From: Actinomycetota bacterium
GTDB taxonomy: Bacteria > Actinomycetota > Actinomycetes > Streptosporangiales > Streptosporangiaceae
Length of the DNA: 5,962 nt
Direction: 5' to 3'
Assembly (NCBI GenBank): GCA_003242605.1
Contig: QGUZ01000310.1
Coordinates: 1-5,962, forward strand
How positions within the stretch are numbered: the first letter of the stretch is position 1; the number at the start of each line of letters is the position of its first letter. Made by a program: the position numbers and the translations under genes. Below are positions 5,907 to 5,962 of the stretch, piece by piece. Below the pieces are notes generated by a model. The model was not told where the DNA came from and did not search any database. It was given only the letters and a program-made list of their open reading frames with translations.

Positions 5907-5962
5907 CCGCGCCGCTGCTGCGCATGGAGGCGGTGAACGCCTACTACGGCCGGTTCCAGGCG
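5903..5962 (+). CDS. livF: LivF-type ABC transporter ATPase, N-terminus (3' partial)
   Basis: Twenty codons, MTAPLLRMEAVNAYYGRFQA, run to the window edge. The pattern LLRMEAVNAYYGRFQA matches the first strand and A-loop tyrosine region of LivF proteins, the usual partner ATPase encoded directly after LivG. The ATG overlaps the livG stop (ATGA), and ggggag (5891-5896) lies six bases upstream. Walker A and everything after it are outside the window, so the LivF assignment rests on this short motif and on gene order. Confidence 0.8.
   Translation, partial: MTAPLLRMEAVNAYYGRFQA

Noticed and set aside
1..5962. Mobile elements, CRISPR arrays, tRNA or rRNA genes
   Set aside because: No transposase, spaced repeat array, tRNA cloverleaf or rRNA-like sequence was seen anywhere in the window.

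Overview
The window is visibly GC-rich with strong G/C preference at third codon positions, and its 5' end is the tail of an actinobacterial-type RpoB. This points to a filamentous actinomycete, perhaps of the Streptosporangiales; the lineage is an inference from style, not from a diagnostic marker.

Layout. Positions 1-398 are the 3' end of an rpoB gene. It is followed at once by a strong intrinsic terminator (426-466) and not by rpoC, its usual partner. About 430 bases with no supportable gene follow (467-900). On the minus strand, 901-1683 encodes an IclR-family regulator. A 143-base divergent promoter region (1684-1826) carries a CRP/GlxR-like palindrome and a second, perfect inverted repeat. 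From 1827 a tightly packed plus-strand operon runs off the right edge: a lignostilbene-dioxygenase-type member of the carotenoid cleavage oxygenase family (1827-3272), a long NTF2/SnoaL-like protein (3345-4052), a LigW-type 5-carboxyvanillate decarboxylase-like amidohydrolase (4052-5140), a LivG-type ABC ATPase (5133-5906) and the first 20 codons of a LivF-type ATPase (5903 onward). The last four genes overlap their neighbours by 1, 8 and 4 bases.

How the genes may work together. In sphingomonads, lignin-derived C-C linked dimers are handled by an NTF2-fold formaldehyde lyase (LdpA/PcfL type) that makes a stilbene. A lignostilbene dioxygenase then splits the stilbene, and LigW removes the extra carboxyl group from 5-carboxyvanillate. 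The same three enzyme types lie side by side here. The dioxygenase keeps the four iron histidines and also has Phe59, Tyr101 and Lys134, the residues reported to contact the 4-hydroxyphenyl group in LsdA. The best reading is therefore an actinobacterial operon for uptake and breakdown of a lignin-type or plant stilbenoid dimer, with an aromatic-acid or dimer importer, under IclR control and perhaps cAMP-receptor-type control. The enzyme families are seen in sequence; the substrate and the pathway order are inference.
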